A stretch of DNA of 64,000 bases from Melampsora larici-populina 98AG31 (Eukaryota > Basidiomycota > Pucciniomycetes > Pucciniales > Melampsoraceae): assembly GCF_000204055.1 (NCBI RefSeq), contig NW_006768773.1, positions 1,147,879 to 1,211,878 of the forward strand, in the 5' to 3' direction. The number at the start of each line of letters is the position of its first letter. The first letter of the stretch is position 1. A model generated the notes under the pieces. That model was not told the DNA's origin, made no database searches, and saw only the letters and a program-made list of their open reading frames with translations. Shown here in pieces: positions 23,178 to 35,605 of this stretch. Made by a program: the position numbers and the translations under genes.

Positions 23178-23767
23178 GTTATCCTAAAGGTGCGTTTTGT
23201 TTTACTTACCGGATTTCAATACGTAGATATTGATTATTTTGATTGCATCCACTTGATTTCAAGGCCTCCTCTGATTGGACCTTTCGGCCACATCTCGCGC
23301 AGGCCTTGCGATAACGGTTCTAACGCCACGGTGATGCTATTTTACAGATCATCAAGGATTAAGGGTTTCTCAATCACACAATATCATGTGGCATGCAATT
23401 TCTAAAGATGCTAAGCCTAATCTCCTGTGGTGTCAAAGCATATGATTCAATTGTATTTGGTTATTCGTGTATCTTTGTGGCTGGTAATGATAACGGATAG
23501 CTTCAACAGCTATCGGTCACATCATCAAACTGCCCGTGCCCCTTCCATTAGTCCCACTTAGCCACCTCTCATATTTGAAAAAATTTCACAAAGTGAGACA
23601 TTGTGAATCTCTTTTTGACCGCTTTCGTGCAGTCCACAATATCTTTTCAGTTTTTAATAGTTTTCATTGCATGAACTTTTAAAAAGTGAAGGCATGCATA
23701 TCACATATATACGTCAATATGTACCAAGTACATATGAAATGTTCTTCACCATCCATATTTCACCACG
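23178..23767. other. Convergent intergenic spacer inside the outer element
   Basis: 3' flanks of the second open frame (plus) and the transposase tail (minus). No frame or repeat stands out. Confidence 0.35.
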
Positions 23768-24357
23768 TTATGCCTCCTCACCTCGCGTCCTTTTGCCCCT
23801 TTGCGCAAGACGAGCCCCCTCGGCTTTCCAAGCCTCAACCCCGCGTGCGATAGCATCCTTCCAATCAGCCAGAGTGACTTGATTGAAATTATAGTCCGAA
23901 ACTTCACGATGGATTTCGCCGGAGTAGTGCGCGGCAGAGTTCATAACATAGGAATTAAACTCCTTGTGCTTTATCGTGTAATGCTTCTTGGACAAAGCTT
24001 TCCGCTCAATCATGATAGCTTGTGTGGAGGCCACTGCGCAATGTGCCTCATGGCAATTGTGCTGCACATTCAACACTCGGTCAAGTTCCTGTCGCGCATC
24101 AACATTAGGAGCCATTGAAAATAGGTGTAAGTGATGTGGTGAGTGGCTTACCATGACATTCACTGACTTCATATTGTTAGTCAACACCATTTCGCGCATT
24201 GCATAAAATGGTACCAGTCGCCCTTTCACACACATATTCACCACAATTTGAGCCTTCTTGTCAGACAGGTTCTCAGGGCGCCAAATGGATTGTACTTGGC
24301 AGAATCCACGATCTGTATTGAGCTGTCCACATATATCTCAGCCCGAGTAACAGCCAT
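23768..24357 (-). pseudogene. 3' part of the split Plavaka-type transposase (outer element)
   Basis: Minus strand. The segment just inside the junction reads MAVTRAEIYVDSSIQ, continuing directly from NDFVMVCLHNSSM at 43365-43410 once the 19-kb insertion and one CAT are disregarded. After one apparent frame change it reads FCQVQSIWRPENLSDKKAQI … NNMKSVNVM. An intron of about 63 bases follows, then LNVQHNCHEAHCAVAST and a tail ending TRGEEA. The block LNVQHNCH.A.C near the C-terminus is characteristic of Plavaka-type transposases. This proves the physical split of one gene across 19 kb. Confidence 0.8.
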
Positions 24358-24480
24358 CACAGCCCCCATCTACTGGGCTCTGGCAGGCCAGAGCCTACCA
24401 CTTACTCCATGAAAGATTCATGAAAGATTCATAAAAGATTCATGAAAGATTCAGAAAGGGTGCAACAAAGCTTCACTATG
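24358..24480. repeat. Left terminal and subterminal repeats of the 19-kb element
   Basis: A 34-bp terminal repeat is followed by CTACCAC and four closely spaced copies of an 11-mer ATGAAAGATTC (24408-24455). They are probably transposase-binding sites by analogy with CACTA-like elements. Confidence 0.8.
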
Positions 24481-24775
24481 TATTCAATAAAGCTTCAATG
24501 TAACTTCAGCTGGATATACGATCCAGCACAAGTGACATGGATTCATCTCATATCAAGAAATCAATCATGGGCTCAGGTTATGTTTTTTTCTTATACAAAA
24601 GCTTATCTCAAATTAAAATAACCACATAAAAGGTGTCATGTCTAGAATATATTACAACTTCAACATACACATTTATCTCACTCCATATCCATTGCATCTT
24701 TGACATGGCTATCTTGCACAAATCCCTACCAGTGGATATGAAAAAAATTAGTATACAGAAACGCACTGAGTCTCT

Positions 24776-27700
24776 TCAACCACTCACAATATTTGCTAAG
24801 CCAACAATTGAAAGTGTTGCGTTATGGATATCAAATGTACCAGTGGGGTTCTTCATGACAACTAGCTGTCCAATTATGTCCTTGACTTGAATTACATGAT
24901 ATTCCTCATGTGAATCATAAACAACAGTAGCGTTCAGTAAGTCGGGCAAGGAAGAGTACGGATTCTTGTGCTGGTCTTGATGACTCAGGGACTTGAGTGA
25001 ATGTACAACAAGCAGTGGTGTGGGGAGGTTGTTGAGCCGGACTATTTCAGTGATACATCCAGTCCATCTTTGAGAGTTCAGGGCATATGTAATGTAGCTA
25101 TTCCCAGGTGTTGTCTTGTGAGTGCTGTGCGCCTTGTTAAAGATCTTGATGGATGAGGTAACATCAAATTTTGAATTGAAGGTGTGACCTGCCTCAAGAT
25201 GATTGAAACGCTGGAGTGCTTGAAAGCCTGCAGGACTGAGCTTCTTGACAGTCCACCTTGACTGGCGGTTCCTTTGGAGGTAATCTCGGAGGATTGGATC
25301 CGCCTCCATGGCAGAATGACTATTGTTAATTGTTGCTCTGAAGAATGCCCGTCTGGCGTGTTGGTGAAGTAATGTCTCACCCTGTCCTTCTGAAGTGTCA
25401 AAGACCGGAATCAGCTGATTTTAAGTGATCAACAGAGGGACAAAAAAGACTGACGGATATTTCCGTTCTTTGCTGTCTGAACCAGGCTTCCAATTATCCT
25501 CTCACCAGACCAGCTAGCAGTATAAGCTGGTGGCCCAAGCCTTGCTGAGATTTCGCCAATATGTTCTGCAAAATGCAAGTTAGGTTTTTTCTTGATATGT
25601 GGCCAGCCATCGCCAAGGGCGGTTTGATAGCCATGAACCAAATTACCAATCTTTTCACCATCGCCTTGGTGAAAACTGCGCAAAGTACATATGTTGCCAA
25701 TTTGAATGAGTTGCAGCAGGCTGGCAAGGATCTTGGCTGAAGTGGTGCCAGCTTCGCCATTAAGAAAGTGAGGGACCCAAGCAAGTACAATGTAGACTTT
25801 GTATAAAGAATGCCACTCTGCTGCTTTGGGAGTCCCAGCACTTGCCATACCAAAGGTACCCTGGGGTTTGGTAAGCCAAGAGGGGGCTTGGGCGTTTTTG
25901 ATGCATCGCTGGAGCAGATCGAGCTCATAAGATGTGATTTCTGGAACAATCACAGGTATTGGTAGGGGTGGAGGTGGTGATGGTGATGGGGTCCGGCTTG
26001 CTTTCTTTTTACCCTTGATTGTACCATCTGATCCAGCAGAAGAAGACCCTTGGTCGTGGAGATTGGATGCTGCTGATCGTGTTCCGTAGGAATGTTGTGA
26101 TGCTGGTTTGAGCGGAGGAGCTGAAGCTGACGGGCCTGGTCGATCAGGAGTTGCAGTACTGGCTGTTGGTGGCTTAGGTAGCTGAACATTGTACATTCTT
26201 TTACTGAATTCCATTTTGTCCTTTTCAGCTTCCAGAGCCTTGCCTGCCACTGGCACTTTTAAATAATTTGTGGAAAAGTCTTTGAAGAGGCCAAGGAAGA
26301 TGTTGTGCATAATATCGACAGTGTAGAATTCAACAGACTTCCAATAAGGCAGCTCGTGAAGGACAGTATATCTTACTCCATTGCTGCCGGTAAGTTCATT
26401 TTGATCATAGGCAGTGGTGGCCTGTTCCCATGCTTGTGCTTGAAGTTTTACCTCTGTTGAGGTTCGGTGAGGACATTTAGGTGCTGGAAATTGGGAGTGA
26501 TATATTCTGTCTGTAATTTGACAGAGTGAACAAAAGTGTCTGGAAGAGTGTGCGGTGAAGGCGGTGACCTTTTTCATGGCTGGGACGTCCCCATGGATGG
26601 GCCAGATGGCTGCATGAATGGTTCGGCCGACTACAGGATGTTTTGAGGTGGAACTAAAGCTGATGCCTTGCCAAAACTCTTTCATCTCTTCAACCAGAGG
26701 CTTGAGGAAGTGATTCATTTCTGTTGTGGAGGGTTCTGAGGGACCTGGCATGATCGCGTAAAGGCAGATATTCTCTCTTTTGTAACGTAAGGAAGGAGGC
26801 AAGTTGAAACAAGTGAGAAGCATGACACCAACAGAGGTCTTGACTCTAGCTTCTTTGCCGTTTGGATTGAACCAGTCACACCACAGTCCAAAAACAAGGT
26901 TCCCCGATTTTGCAGTGAAGACTGAGCCTGACTTTCGGAAGGTTTTCCATAGGCTGCCATCCCATATATCATCCATTTGGTGATTGGATGGTGGGGTGCG
27001 GTTGAGAGAGGCATCCAAGGCCGTTTCGAAAGCGGAAAACTTGAGCATCTTGCCAAGCCATGACTGGACAGACTGATAAAAAAATAGTCTAGATGGTTTT
27101 TGAATTTGTTTACCAGAGGGTGTTTCATAAAGTGGTTGATCACAAGATTTTCGTTTTTCTTTAGATGTCTTTGAGGTGAATCAAGGATGATTGCACAGTT
27201 GATTCATGTTGATTTGGTCTATTGGTAGTACAGGATGCAGAGCACAGCAGAATGGACAACAGATTTTGCTCTGTATGGTGGTATTGAGGTCGAATGTCTT
27301 TAAAAGTGTTGGGATCGTGCGAGGGATTTGGGTCCAAGGTGTTGTCTTGATGTTGGGATCCAACTGTTTGAGGTGCTCTTCTACACTATCTCGCGCGGTT
27401 TGAAGGCTTTGCCGGCAGGCATCTACACCAAGATTGTTGAAAAGGTGGTTCTTGGTGACCTTGAACATTTCTCTTAAACACATGGGGTGCTGTAAAAAGA
27501 TTTTTGGGAGTGAAGGTGTGTTACTTGTATATGTGAGCTGTGTTCTTGAGGCCTTGGGTGCCGGAGGAACTGTGTTGCCCAAATCTGAGTCGTCACTATC
27601 TCTATCCTTGTCCAATTCTTCTCTAGCTCTTTTGTTGGGGCGGGTGGCGGCAACCGCCCCACCAATGGGGGGTAGTATTGCTGTACTTGTAGACGCTTGA

Positions 27701-28130
27701 GCTGATGCTAAGTTTGGAAGCTGATATCAAGTCGCAAGTCAGACAACTTGAAAACACATAGGGGGTGAATTGCACTCACATAGGACAACTGAGGTGCATA
27801 AATCCCTGATGAGGTACTGGCCATGGGTTGAACACCTGCAGGGGCTGAAGAATCACTGGGTGTGGGTTGACCTATTACAGGAGGTGCGGAAGTGCTGGGC
27901 GTCAGTTGAACAACCGCACTAGCTACGTTGGTGGCTGCACCAACCGCTTCAGGTTGCGCTGAAGGGTTACGTTGGAGGTGTCCAGGATATGATTGGCGGC
28001 TGAATATTTTGCCTTGATAGACCTTTCCTCTGTATTGAATAGTCTTTTGATTGCATCCCAATTCTGGGCAACTGCAGAGGAACTGGTTGCGGTCCAAAGC
28101 AACAGCATGATGTCCTAAAGTGATGGGCAT
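24776..28130 (-). pseudogene. Plavaka-type transposase of the 19-kb element, one in-frame TGA
   Basis: Exons (minus) 28130-27780, 27720-25455 and 25389-24776 give about 1,077 codons. The N-terminus has a Cys-rich putative DNA-binding unit (FLCSCPELGCNQKTIQYRGK). The centre carries blocks typical of the Plavaka/Tnp2-like superfamily: RLFFYQSVQSWLGKML, GLWCDWFNPNGKEA, HFCSLCQITD, VDIMHNIFLGLFKDF and NLHFAEHIGEISARLGPP. A Pro/Ser-rich linker (PSPSPPPPLPIP) precedes the last block. The only disruption is TGA at 27183-27181 (codon 297, CNHP*FTSKTS), just where family members continue; CGA-to-TGA is the simplest origin. A GTGAGT at the very end of exon 3 leaves room for one more small exon. An intact enzyme elsewhere could still mobilise this copy. 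Confidence 0.85.
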
Positions 28131-29496
28131 TGATGATGGTCTGGATGTGAGAAATATCTGATTGTTGGATAAATGCTGAGTGTCCAGATTCAGACTGGGA
28201 AATGGGATATCACAAGACTAAGTCCTCACAACCACAGTGCCATGTAGGTGACATGTGGTGGTATGTGTGAGACACTAGTAGGTGGGCTAGGTTAGGGTTC
28301 ATTGATCTTACATGTTATATTTTTGGAAGCCTAGAAGGGGCAAGAAACCTTGTACCTTGAATTGATCTTACATGTTATATTTTCAGAAGCCTAGAAGTGG
28401 CAGGAAACCTTGTACCTTGAAAGTAGCTAGCAAAGCAACTGGGATTTTGAGGGATAAAAGTGAACCAGGTTAAGTCTCACCTGGACTTAAACTGGTGAGA
28501 GTGATCAAGTGAGGTTAAATGGTTCACAATACTAGAACCAACAGTGTTTGTTTTAGTTTATATCTGTTTGGTTCATGCTTTGCAATCGGGGTAATTGCAT
28601 GATTTATAAAAAACTTGAAACCCAAATTGGGTATGGGTATCCAAACCTAAAAACATGCTGTTAGGGTTGATTATATACAGATCCATATTCAACAGCCGGT
28701 TCATCTTTTTATTGGGTCAACAATATGCCACAAGTTCAGAAGACCAAATATGTCAAGTTTGGCTGGTTGTATCTCTTTCTTCTGTCATCTCACTTGTTTG
28801 TGTATGAAAGTATTTCACCACCTGAATTTTTCAGAAGCTTCTTAAAGAAGGCTGCACCCCCAGTGTGAGATATGGGGGTTAAAATCACTCTGTCATGAGT
28901 GATTTGTCATGATGCCATCAAAATTCTTTTATAGTACCGCAAACTCAGTTCAAGCCTCACTTGTGAACCAAGAATTCAAAAGGTGTATAGGCATGCCTTC
29001 TAAAAAAGGCTGCACCCCAGTGTGAGATTTAAATGTGAAATTCACTCTGTCATAAGTTGTTCTTTATGATACCATCAACATTCTTTTCTAGTACTGTGAA
29101 CTCAGTTCAAGCCTCACCTGAAGGCTTGAGCTGGTTCACAGTACTAGGAAAGAATGCCAATGATATCATAAAAAAAATATGATGGCATTAAAATTCACAG
29201 GCAGGCAGGGAAACATGAGGTAGAACAACAAGAGACAAATAGAACAATAGAATTCATTCAAATCCCTAACCTTACACTTGAGATTTGAAAACAAGAGAAC
29301 CTTTTGGTAAAACAAGATACAAGCAGAACAATAATTATTCAAATCCCTACCCTTACACTTGGGTTTGGAAAACAAGAAAACTTTTTTTTGATTGATGGAA
29401 GGTACATTTTGAGTTAATAGGAAGAAACATTACCAAGAGTTAAATAAATCCAGCACAACAAAATTTCAATTCAAGAGAAACAAATACATGACAAGG
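28131..29496. other. Spacer with local duplications inside the 19-kb element
   Basis: A 60-bp unit is duplicated head-to-tail at 28301-28360 and 28361-28420 (four mismatches). A unit of roughly 160 bp starting AAGGCTGCACCCC recurs at 28846 and 29004. Its tail (CTAGTACTGTGAACTCAG) is then inverted at 29119-29170 to form a foldback. An 85-bp direct repeat (CAAATCCCTAACCTTACACT) sits at 29258 and about 29340. No genes. Confidence 0.7.
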
Positions 29497-32400
29497 TTAT
29501 TTTTTCTTTTTATTAAGATCTTTGCCAACTTCAATGTCCGGTAGGTCAAACAGACCGTCTTTATAAATCTCACCGCCAGAGAATTTTTGCCTATTCACAC
29601 AAAAGTTATAAAGGTCTACTTCCAGCGCTTTGGCGAGCTGGAACTTGGACAATTCATGCTCATCCCATTCAACATCATTGAGGTTGGAGGGGTCAAAACC
29701 TGTGGGGAAAAAGATTTTTTCCATTGTTTCCAGGATGTACTTTTGGGTGTATTTCCAGATGGGTTCCTCAATCGGTGCTTGCCCATGCATCTCGTTAACT
29801 AGGACCAGGAAATGAGAGAGTTTCACAGGACCATATCGCCCTTTATCGTGCGGGAAAATCATGAGACCTTTTACACCAGACACTAGAAAAGCAACCAGAG
29901 GTCCAAGAACATGAGACGGGATGGAGCCTGTACCCAGTGTTTCGGTCATTGCCTCGTATTCTGAGAGGAGCTGGTCGTGTCTATCAGCTGGTGTTTGACT
30001 GAGATGCAAAGCATGGTGAAATTTTGCTTGTAGACTGGCAACGGCCTCAAAGACTGTGTAAAGACGATTGACCATCCCAGACATCACTTCCATACACTCT
30101 GCAACAGTTTGAGTTTGCTGCTTAGTCTCGTGAAGGCTTTTGAAGTGATGAGCAGCTTGAAGACACTGCCCGATGTTTTGGTTTGGAAATTGAACTTCAG
30201 GAAGAGTGTAGTCCACCGGAAGCTCGTTGGTGTCCATTCGGGCAAATGTAACAGCTGCAACTATCATCCGCACCGCCTGGTTTATCCGCTTTGCACCTGG
30301 ACTGTAGAACAAACCCAGAATCTCGTGCACGTAGGAGGTTTGAGCTGTGGCATCCATGGTAGTTGCCAGCTCGTAGTCGGGTAAGGTGAAGTTGAAAATG
30401 TCGGGGCGATGCCACGGCGCTTCGCCAGCACTACGCACAAGGAGTGAGTCTGGAATAAATAAATGAAATCAGCATCAGTTGTCAATGGTAACAAATGAAA
30501 AAATTACTCACTGGGGTTTTTGGCAAGCCACTTGGTAACTGACAACTTGTTTTTCACCCCAAAAGCCTCTGCTTCCTGGACAGGGGGCTTGGCCGGCAAA
30601 TTGATGCCTTGTTTGCGCCAAAAGAGCAAGTTGATCGCAGCCCGGTAAACTTGGGGTACATCTTGTGTCACAAGTTTGTTTGCCTCAATCGAAGCCGAAG
30701 TGAGACCAAAAAGAGGAGACTGAGCCATCATCCATAGGCCGGTAGGGGCAGGTTCCTGGACTGATTGAGGAACCTGCTCATCTTGAGAATGACCGGTTGA
30801 AGAGTCGAGTTTAGTTTTCTTCGGATCAGGAGTGACTTGCGAGTTGGCTTCAATAGGCCTTTTAAGAGGCATCAGAGTGGAGGTAGACTGAGAACTGGAC
30901 TGTTGGGATGATGTTGATGGTTCGAGGAGCCGAGGGTCGACACCTGGAGGAGCAACTTGAGGAGGCTTGACTTTCCGTTTTAGGAGGGCAACAACACCTC
31001 TTAACTTTGCTTCGACAGACTGATCACAGTGAGCATCCCACCCCCGTAAAGCTCGAATAGGTGCAAGCCAATGTCGAAACAGGCCGTCGATACCGTATTG
31101 TCCTCGGTGAAGGGTTCGAGGGAGGACATCAGGACCAATTCGTGCATTCAAGATGACATCAACTTGATCCCAGAGTTCGTGGTCCTCGTAGGGCTCCTTC
31201 GGCCTGAAAGAATGCCTGAATAGCTCGTGGAATTCGCTGTCCCGTTCGGCAACAGGGAGCGTGGTCTTCTCGGCTAATGTCTCGATATCAGAGAGTACCG
31301 CTTCCAAAGAGTCAGGAATCGGTTTGGGATACGTTGTTGAAGGACTAGGTTGCCGAAGAGTAGGACTGGGCTGAGAATTGGTAGAGGCTGGATTGAATAG
31401 AGGCACACGAGTTGGGCTTGAGCGAGCAGGAGAATTGGAAGGTCCCGGAGCAACAGAAAGGATCTGTGCTGGTAGAGGTAGGTTGGAGGCGGGAGGGTTA
31501 CCTGCACGCTCTATATTCAGCTATTAATCAATCAAAGGATCGAGAGATTTGAGATTTGAACGTACCAGGAGTCTTTCGAGAAGGGGTTGGAGGTAAATTT
31601 TCTTTGTCCTGATCCTTGTCAGGGGCTTTTTTCTCTATAATTACAGCAAATAAAGAAAGAAATTGTATGTTGGTCAGTAGATTGATCAATCACACATCAG
31701 GATTGAGAAAACATACCGGGAGTATTTTGAGAAGTAGTTTGAGGTGGATGGTCTTCGGCTTGTTCCTTGTCAGTACCTTGTTCCTCTATATGTGCAGCAG
31801 GTGTTGAAGAGTTTCACGAATCAAATGGAAAAATTGTACGTTGATAAGTATATTGATCAACCACATATGAGGATCAAAAGAAATCAAAGACATACCAGGT
31901 GGCTGTTGGGGAGTGGTTTGGGGTAGAGTTCCCAAATTGCCTTCGAGTGGATCCTCATCAGGATCAACAACCGTATCTTCATTAGAACCAGGATGAGGAG
32001 CACCGGCATTTGAAGTGGAAGTATTGCGTTGGTCTTCGGCTTGATCCTTGTCAGTACCTTGTTCCTCTATATATGCCGCAGGTGTTACGGAATTCATGAA
32101 TTGAATAGAAAAATCGCATGTTGATCAGTAGATTGATCAATCACCGACGAGGAGATATGAAAGACATACCAGGAGGCTCTGGAGGAGAGGTTTGGGGTAG
32201 AGTTCCCGCATTTCCTTCGAGTGGATCCTCATCAGGATCAACAACCGTATCTTCATTAGAACCAGGATGAGGAGCACCGGCATTTGAAGTGGAAGTATTG
32301 GGTGGGTCTTGAATTAAATAAAAAGATGGTATGTTGATCAGTAGATTGATCAATCACAGATGAGGAGAAATCAGACATACCAGGAGGCTGTTGAGGAGTG

Positions 32401-34291
32401 GTTTGGGGTAGAGTTCCTGGATTTACGGTGGTTTCATTAAAACCAGGATGCGGAGCATGGGCATTCGCAGTGGAATTATTGCGTGACGTATCGCCGGGGT
32501 GAGTGGTACTGGGTAGAACAGCCTTTTTGAGGAGTACGAGAGCACCTCGTAACTTGGCTTCAAACGGCTTATCACAGGCCTCATCCCATCCACGGAGAGC
32601 TCGTGCTCGCACTAGCCAATGTCGAATCAATCCATCAATACCATAGCGGCCTAGACAAAGGGTTCGGGGGAGAACATCACTGCCAATTCATGCGTTCAAG
32701 TAGGGGTCAACCTGATCCCAGAGTTTGTCGTCTTCATAAGGCTCAGTGGGAAAAAAGGGTCCACGGAAGTAGTCATGGAACTCGCCGTCAGGTTGGCCGG
32801 CAGGTATATTTGAGGGTTCAAGAGCGATAGTCTCGATTTCAGAGAGTACCTCTTCCAAATAGGTGGGCATAGGGTTGAGCATAGGCGGTGGGTCTTCCAT
32901 ACATTCTGGCGGTGGGTCTTCCATACGTCCTTGGGCAGAGGGAGTTGGGGATGGGGAACGCTGAGGCTCTTGTTGGACCGTTCCAAAGGGCACCACTGAC
33001 AACTTCAAAAGTTTCAGGAGCGCCTCAAAGCGATCCATCATCGCCATGGTGTCTGAAGCTGTCCAGCGAGGATCTCTTCTGACACCAGCAAACCAAGAAA
33101 ATATGAGTTGATAGGCGTTGAATCCACTACGCAGGAACTCTCGACGGAATCTGTCCGATGGCATCGCGGTATCCCAAGCTTCAGTGACATAGTTGACTAG
33201 AGGGGAGTCGAGTGGTTGGTCTCGAGGTGGATGCTCGAATGGAGTGCGAAAGAATTTATAGAAGGTATTGGAATCGTCCTCTACCATGACAGGTATAGAA
33301 GATGGTGATCTGCTGTATTCCACGATGTTGTTAGATACCTTCGCGAATAAGGCATTGACGTTGGCGGCCGAGGTTGCTGGATTCGGAGTGTATACTGGGG
33401 GAGGAGAAAGAGATTTCGTAGCTCGACGAGGGGAACGTCGTCTCAAAGGGGGTCGGTAGTCGGCGGATCCAGAAGCAACCCTTGAGAGTTCACCCCTCTT
33501 CTTGGCCTCGCGCGGCAACTTGGGTCTGGGCTCAGGGGTGTTTGATCCAGACACTTTACGAGACTTCGAAGTCGATGTCTCGATTCCAGGGGGACGACGT
33601 AACTCCTTCGACGAGCCGGAGGTAGCCTCAGGAGAACCTTGCCTTTTGCCGAGGGAATTCGCCGAAGTCGATGTCTCAATTTCAGGAGGACGACGTAACT
33701 CCTTCGAAGAGCCGGAGGTAGGCTTAGGAGAAGCTTGAGGGGGAGCTCGTTGTTTGCCGAGGGAATTCGCCGAACGCTTGGGCGGGAGGATCACTTGCAC
33801 CAAAGAGTCAGGATCGTTTTCGAATGTGCCATTCCTGAGCCCTAAAAAGAAAAGAAGCCAGGGTAAGCCAACGCAGACTGGTTGCAGCGATGTTAGGTAT
33901 GACTCACGGTCTAGCTCCTCCTGTACTCGGTTGGCAGCCTCCTGGAATATATCGTATACCGATAACGAAATGTTCTTGTGTTTGATTTGTTGAGTGAGCC
34001 ACCCGAGTTTCTCTTCTAGTATAGCCTCATATTGCTCCACCGTGACCCACGCAACCTCCCCTTTCCGAGTCTCTGCTTGGCTATTCCGAAGCGCAGGGGT
34101 TTGATGACGAGAGGTTTGATCTACGGTGAGAGGTATGTCAGCGTGAGATCGGTGCTCCGGATCAAAGATTGAAATGAAATGTAAGACTTACTAGATCGAT
34201 TGAGAGGAGTGGTCGTGGGTGAAGGAGCCTGGGGAGCGGCGTCAGATTCGGACTCTTCCTCGGTTGAGTCTGCCTGGGATGGTTCGGACAT
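29497..34291 (-). pseudogene. Cargo gene: 1,390-codon protein with a triplicated domain, one TGA
   Basis: Nine exons (minus): 34291-34192, 34120-33908, 33841-32381, 32307-32170, 32066-31896, 31785-31717, 31634-31566, 31510-30512 and 30449-29497; every phase agrees. The start MSEPSQADSTEEESESDAAP is acidic, followed by an EEKLGWLTQQIKHKN helix and Pro/Ser/Arg-rich segments. A domain of about 100 residues occurs three times (about 33300-32985, 32835-32515 and 31290-30965). The last two are close, for example EPYEDDKLWDQVDPYLNA versus EPYEDHELWDQVDVILNA, and GIDGLIRHWL versus GIDGLFRHWL. The C-terminal 300 residues are helical (LLSEYEAMTETLGTGSIPSH). The frame is broken once, by TGA at 32690-32688 (codon 489), where the sister repeat has CGA. 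No known family is recognised, so function is unknown. Confidence 0.75.
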
Positions 34292-34479
34292 GACCAAGGA
34301 ATCTAGACAAGATATCAGAAAGTAAAGAATGATCAGCAAATGTTGTAATTCAATTCTGAGGTCGAAAGCATGGCGAAGGGAAAATACTTACAGTTGTGAA
34401 ATGCAACAAGAAATCTGTGTGATGCTATGTATGTAGTGCACAATTTGATCGAGATTTATCGTGATCAACGTGAAGGGTA

Positions 34480-34785
34480 TGGTGATTGGATTGAGTAAGT
34501 TAATCGAGATCCATGTGATCGACGTGATTGGGTTGGATGTGACTGAAATGAATCTTGAACAAAAGTGATCGACGTAGTTGAGTTGAATGATATGAATGGA
34601 AGGTATGTCGAAGAATCCTGATCGACGTAGTTGAGTTAAAAGGCGTGAGAATGGAATGAACGAGGTGAGAGAGGAAGAGATCGACACGATTGACGTAGTT
34701 GAGTTGAAAGGCGTGAGAATGGAATGAAGGAGATGAGAGACGAAGAGATCGACACGATCGACGTGGTTGAGTTCAGTAGCGTGGG
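34480..34785. repeat. Degenerate tandem repeat built on GATCGACGTAGTTGAGTT
   Basis: The motif recurs at about 34567, 34621, 34690 and 34757 with variants, the later copies followed by GGCGTGAGAATGGAATGAA and a GAAGAGATCGACACGAT spacer. It lies just upstream of the 1,390-codon cargo gene, so it could be part of its promoter region or merely local slippage. Confidence 0.75.
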
Positions 34786-34799
34786 AGTGAAACTTGTTT

Positions 34800-35605
34800 C
34801 ACATGTCATGAATTTATATGGATGGATTTGGGGCCTCGGGTTTCTTGCGGCCCCGGGCACTCGAGGCCAGCAGGTGGCCTCCTGCATAGCTTCAACACGT
34901 GATTGGTTACAGCTGTATACATAATCTCCATCACGTGATATGTAACACATGTGTATAAGTGCCTATGTACACCTGTGTAGTATGTGTGTGTAACGTGACC
35001 CCGGGGCCAAGAATCACGAATTCGAGGCCAGCAGGAGGCCTCCTGCATACCTTCATCACATACACACATGTGTATGTAACAAGAGCCCGGGGCCATGAAT
35101 TGCCAATTCGAGGCCAGCAGGAGGGCTCTTGCATACCTTCATCACCTGTTCTGCTACACATGTGTATGTAAGATGACCCCAGGGCCAAGAATTGCGATTT
35201 CGAGGCCAGCAGGAGGCCTCCTGCATACCTCCATCATGTGTACACATGTGTATGTAACAGAACCCCGGGGCCAAGAATTGTGATTTTGAGGCCAGCAGGA
35301 GGCCTCCTGCATACCTTCATCACGTGATATCCGTGACCTGTGTATGTAGGATTACGTAGCATGTGTATGTGTAAGTCATCCCATGGTCTCGGGTTTCTCA
35401 AAAGCCCCGGGTATTCAAGGCCAGCAGGAGGCCTCCTGCATACCTACATCACGTGATATCCGTGACATGTGTATGTAGTATTCATCATGTTGAGACCCGT
35501 GGGAGGCTTGGTGCATACCTCTGTCACGTGATTACTACGGAATATGTATGTACCAGTACTCCGGGACCAGGCGCAATCATTCCGTGGCCAGCAGGAGGCC
35601 TCCTG
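34800..35605. repeat. Palindrome-containing tandem repeats between divergent cargo genes
   Basis: Seven units carry GGCCAGCAGG at 34865, 35026, 35112, 35204, 35290, 35419 and 35586. Several contain the perfect 16-bp palindrome GCAGGAGGCCTCCTGC, followed by ATACCTTCATCACGTGAT or variants and ACATGTGTATGTA. Spacing is irregular (86-167 bp). ATCACGTGAT palindromes (E-box-like CACGTG core) occur four times. The array lies between the start of the minus-strand cargo gene (34291) and the plus-strand one (36052). Confidence 0.85.

Noticed and set aside
34800..35605. CRISPR-like array
   Set aside because: Units are irregularly spaced, the spacers are themselves repetitive, and the context is a eukaryotic genome.
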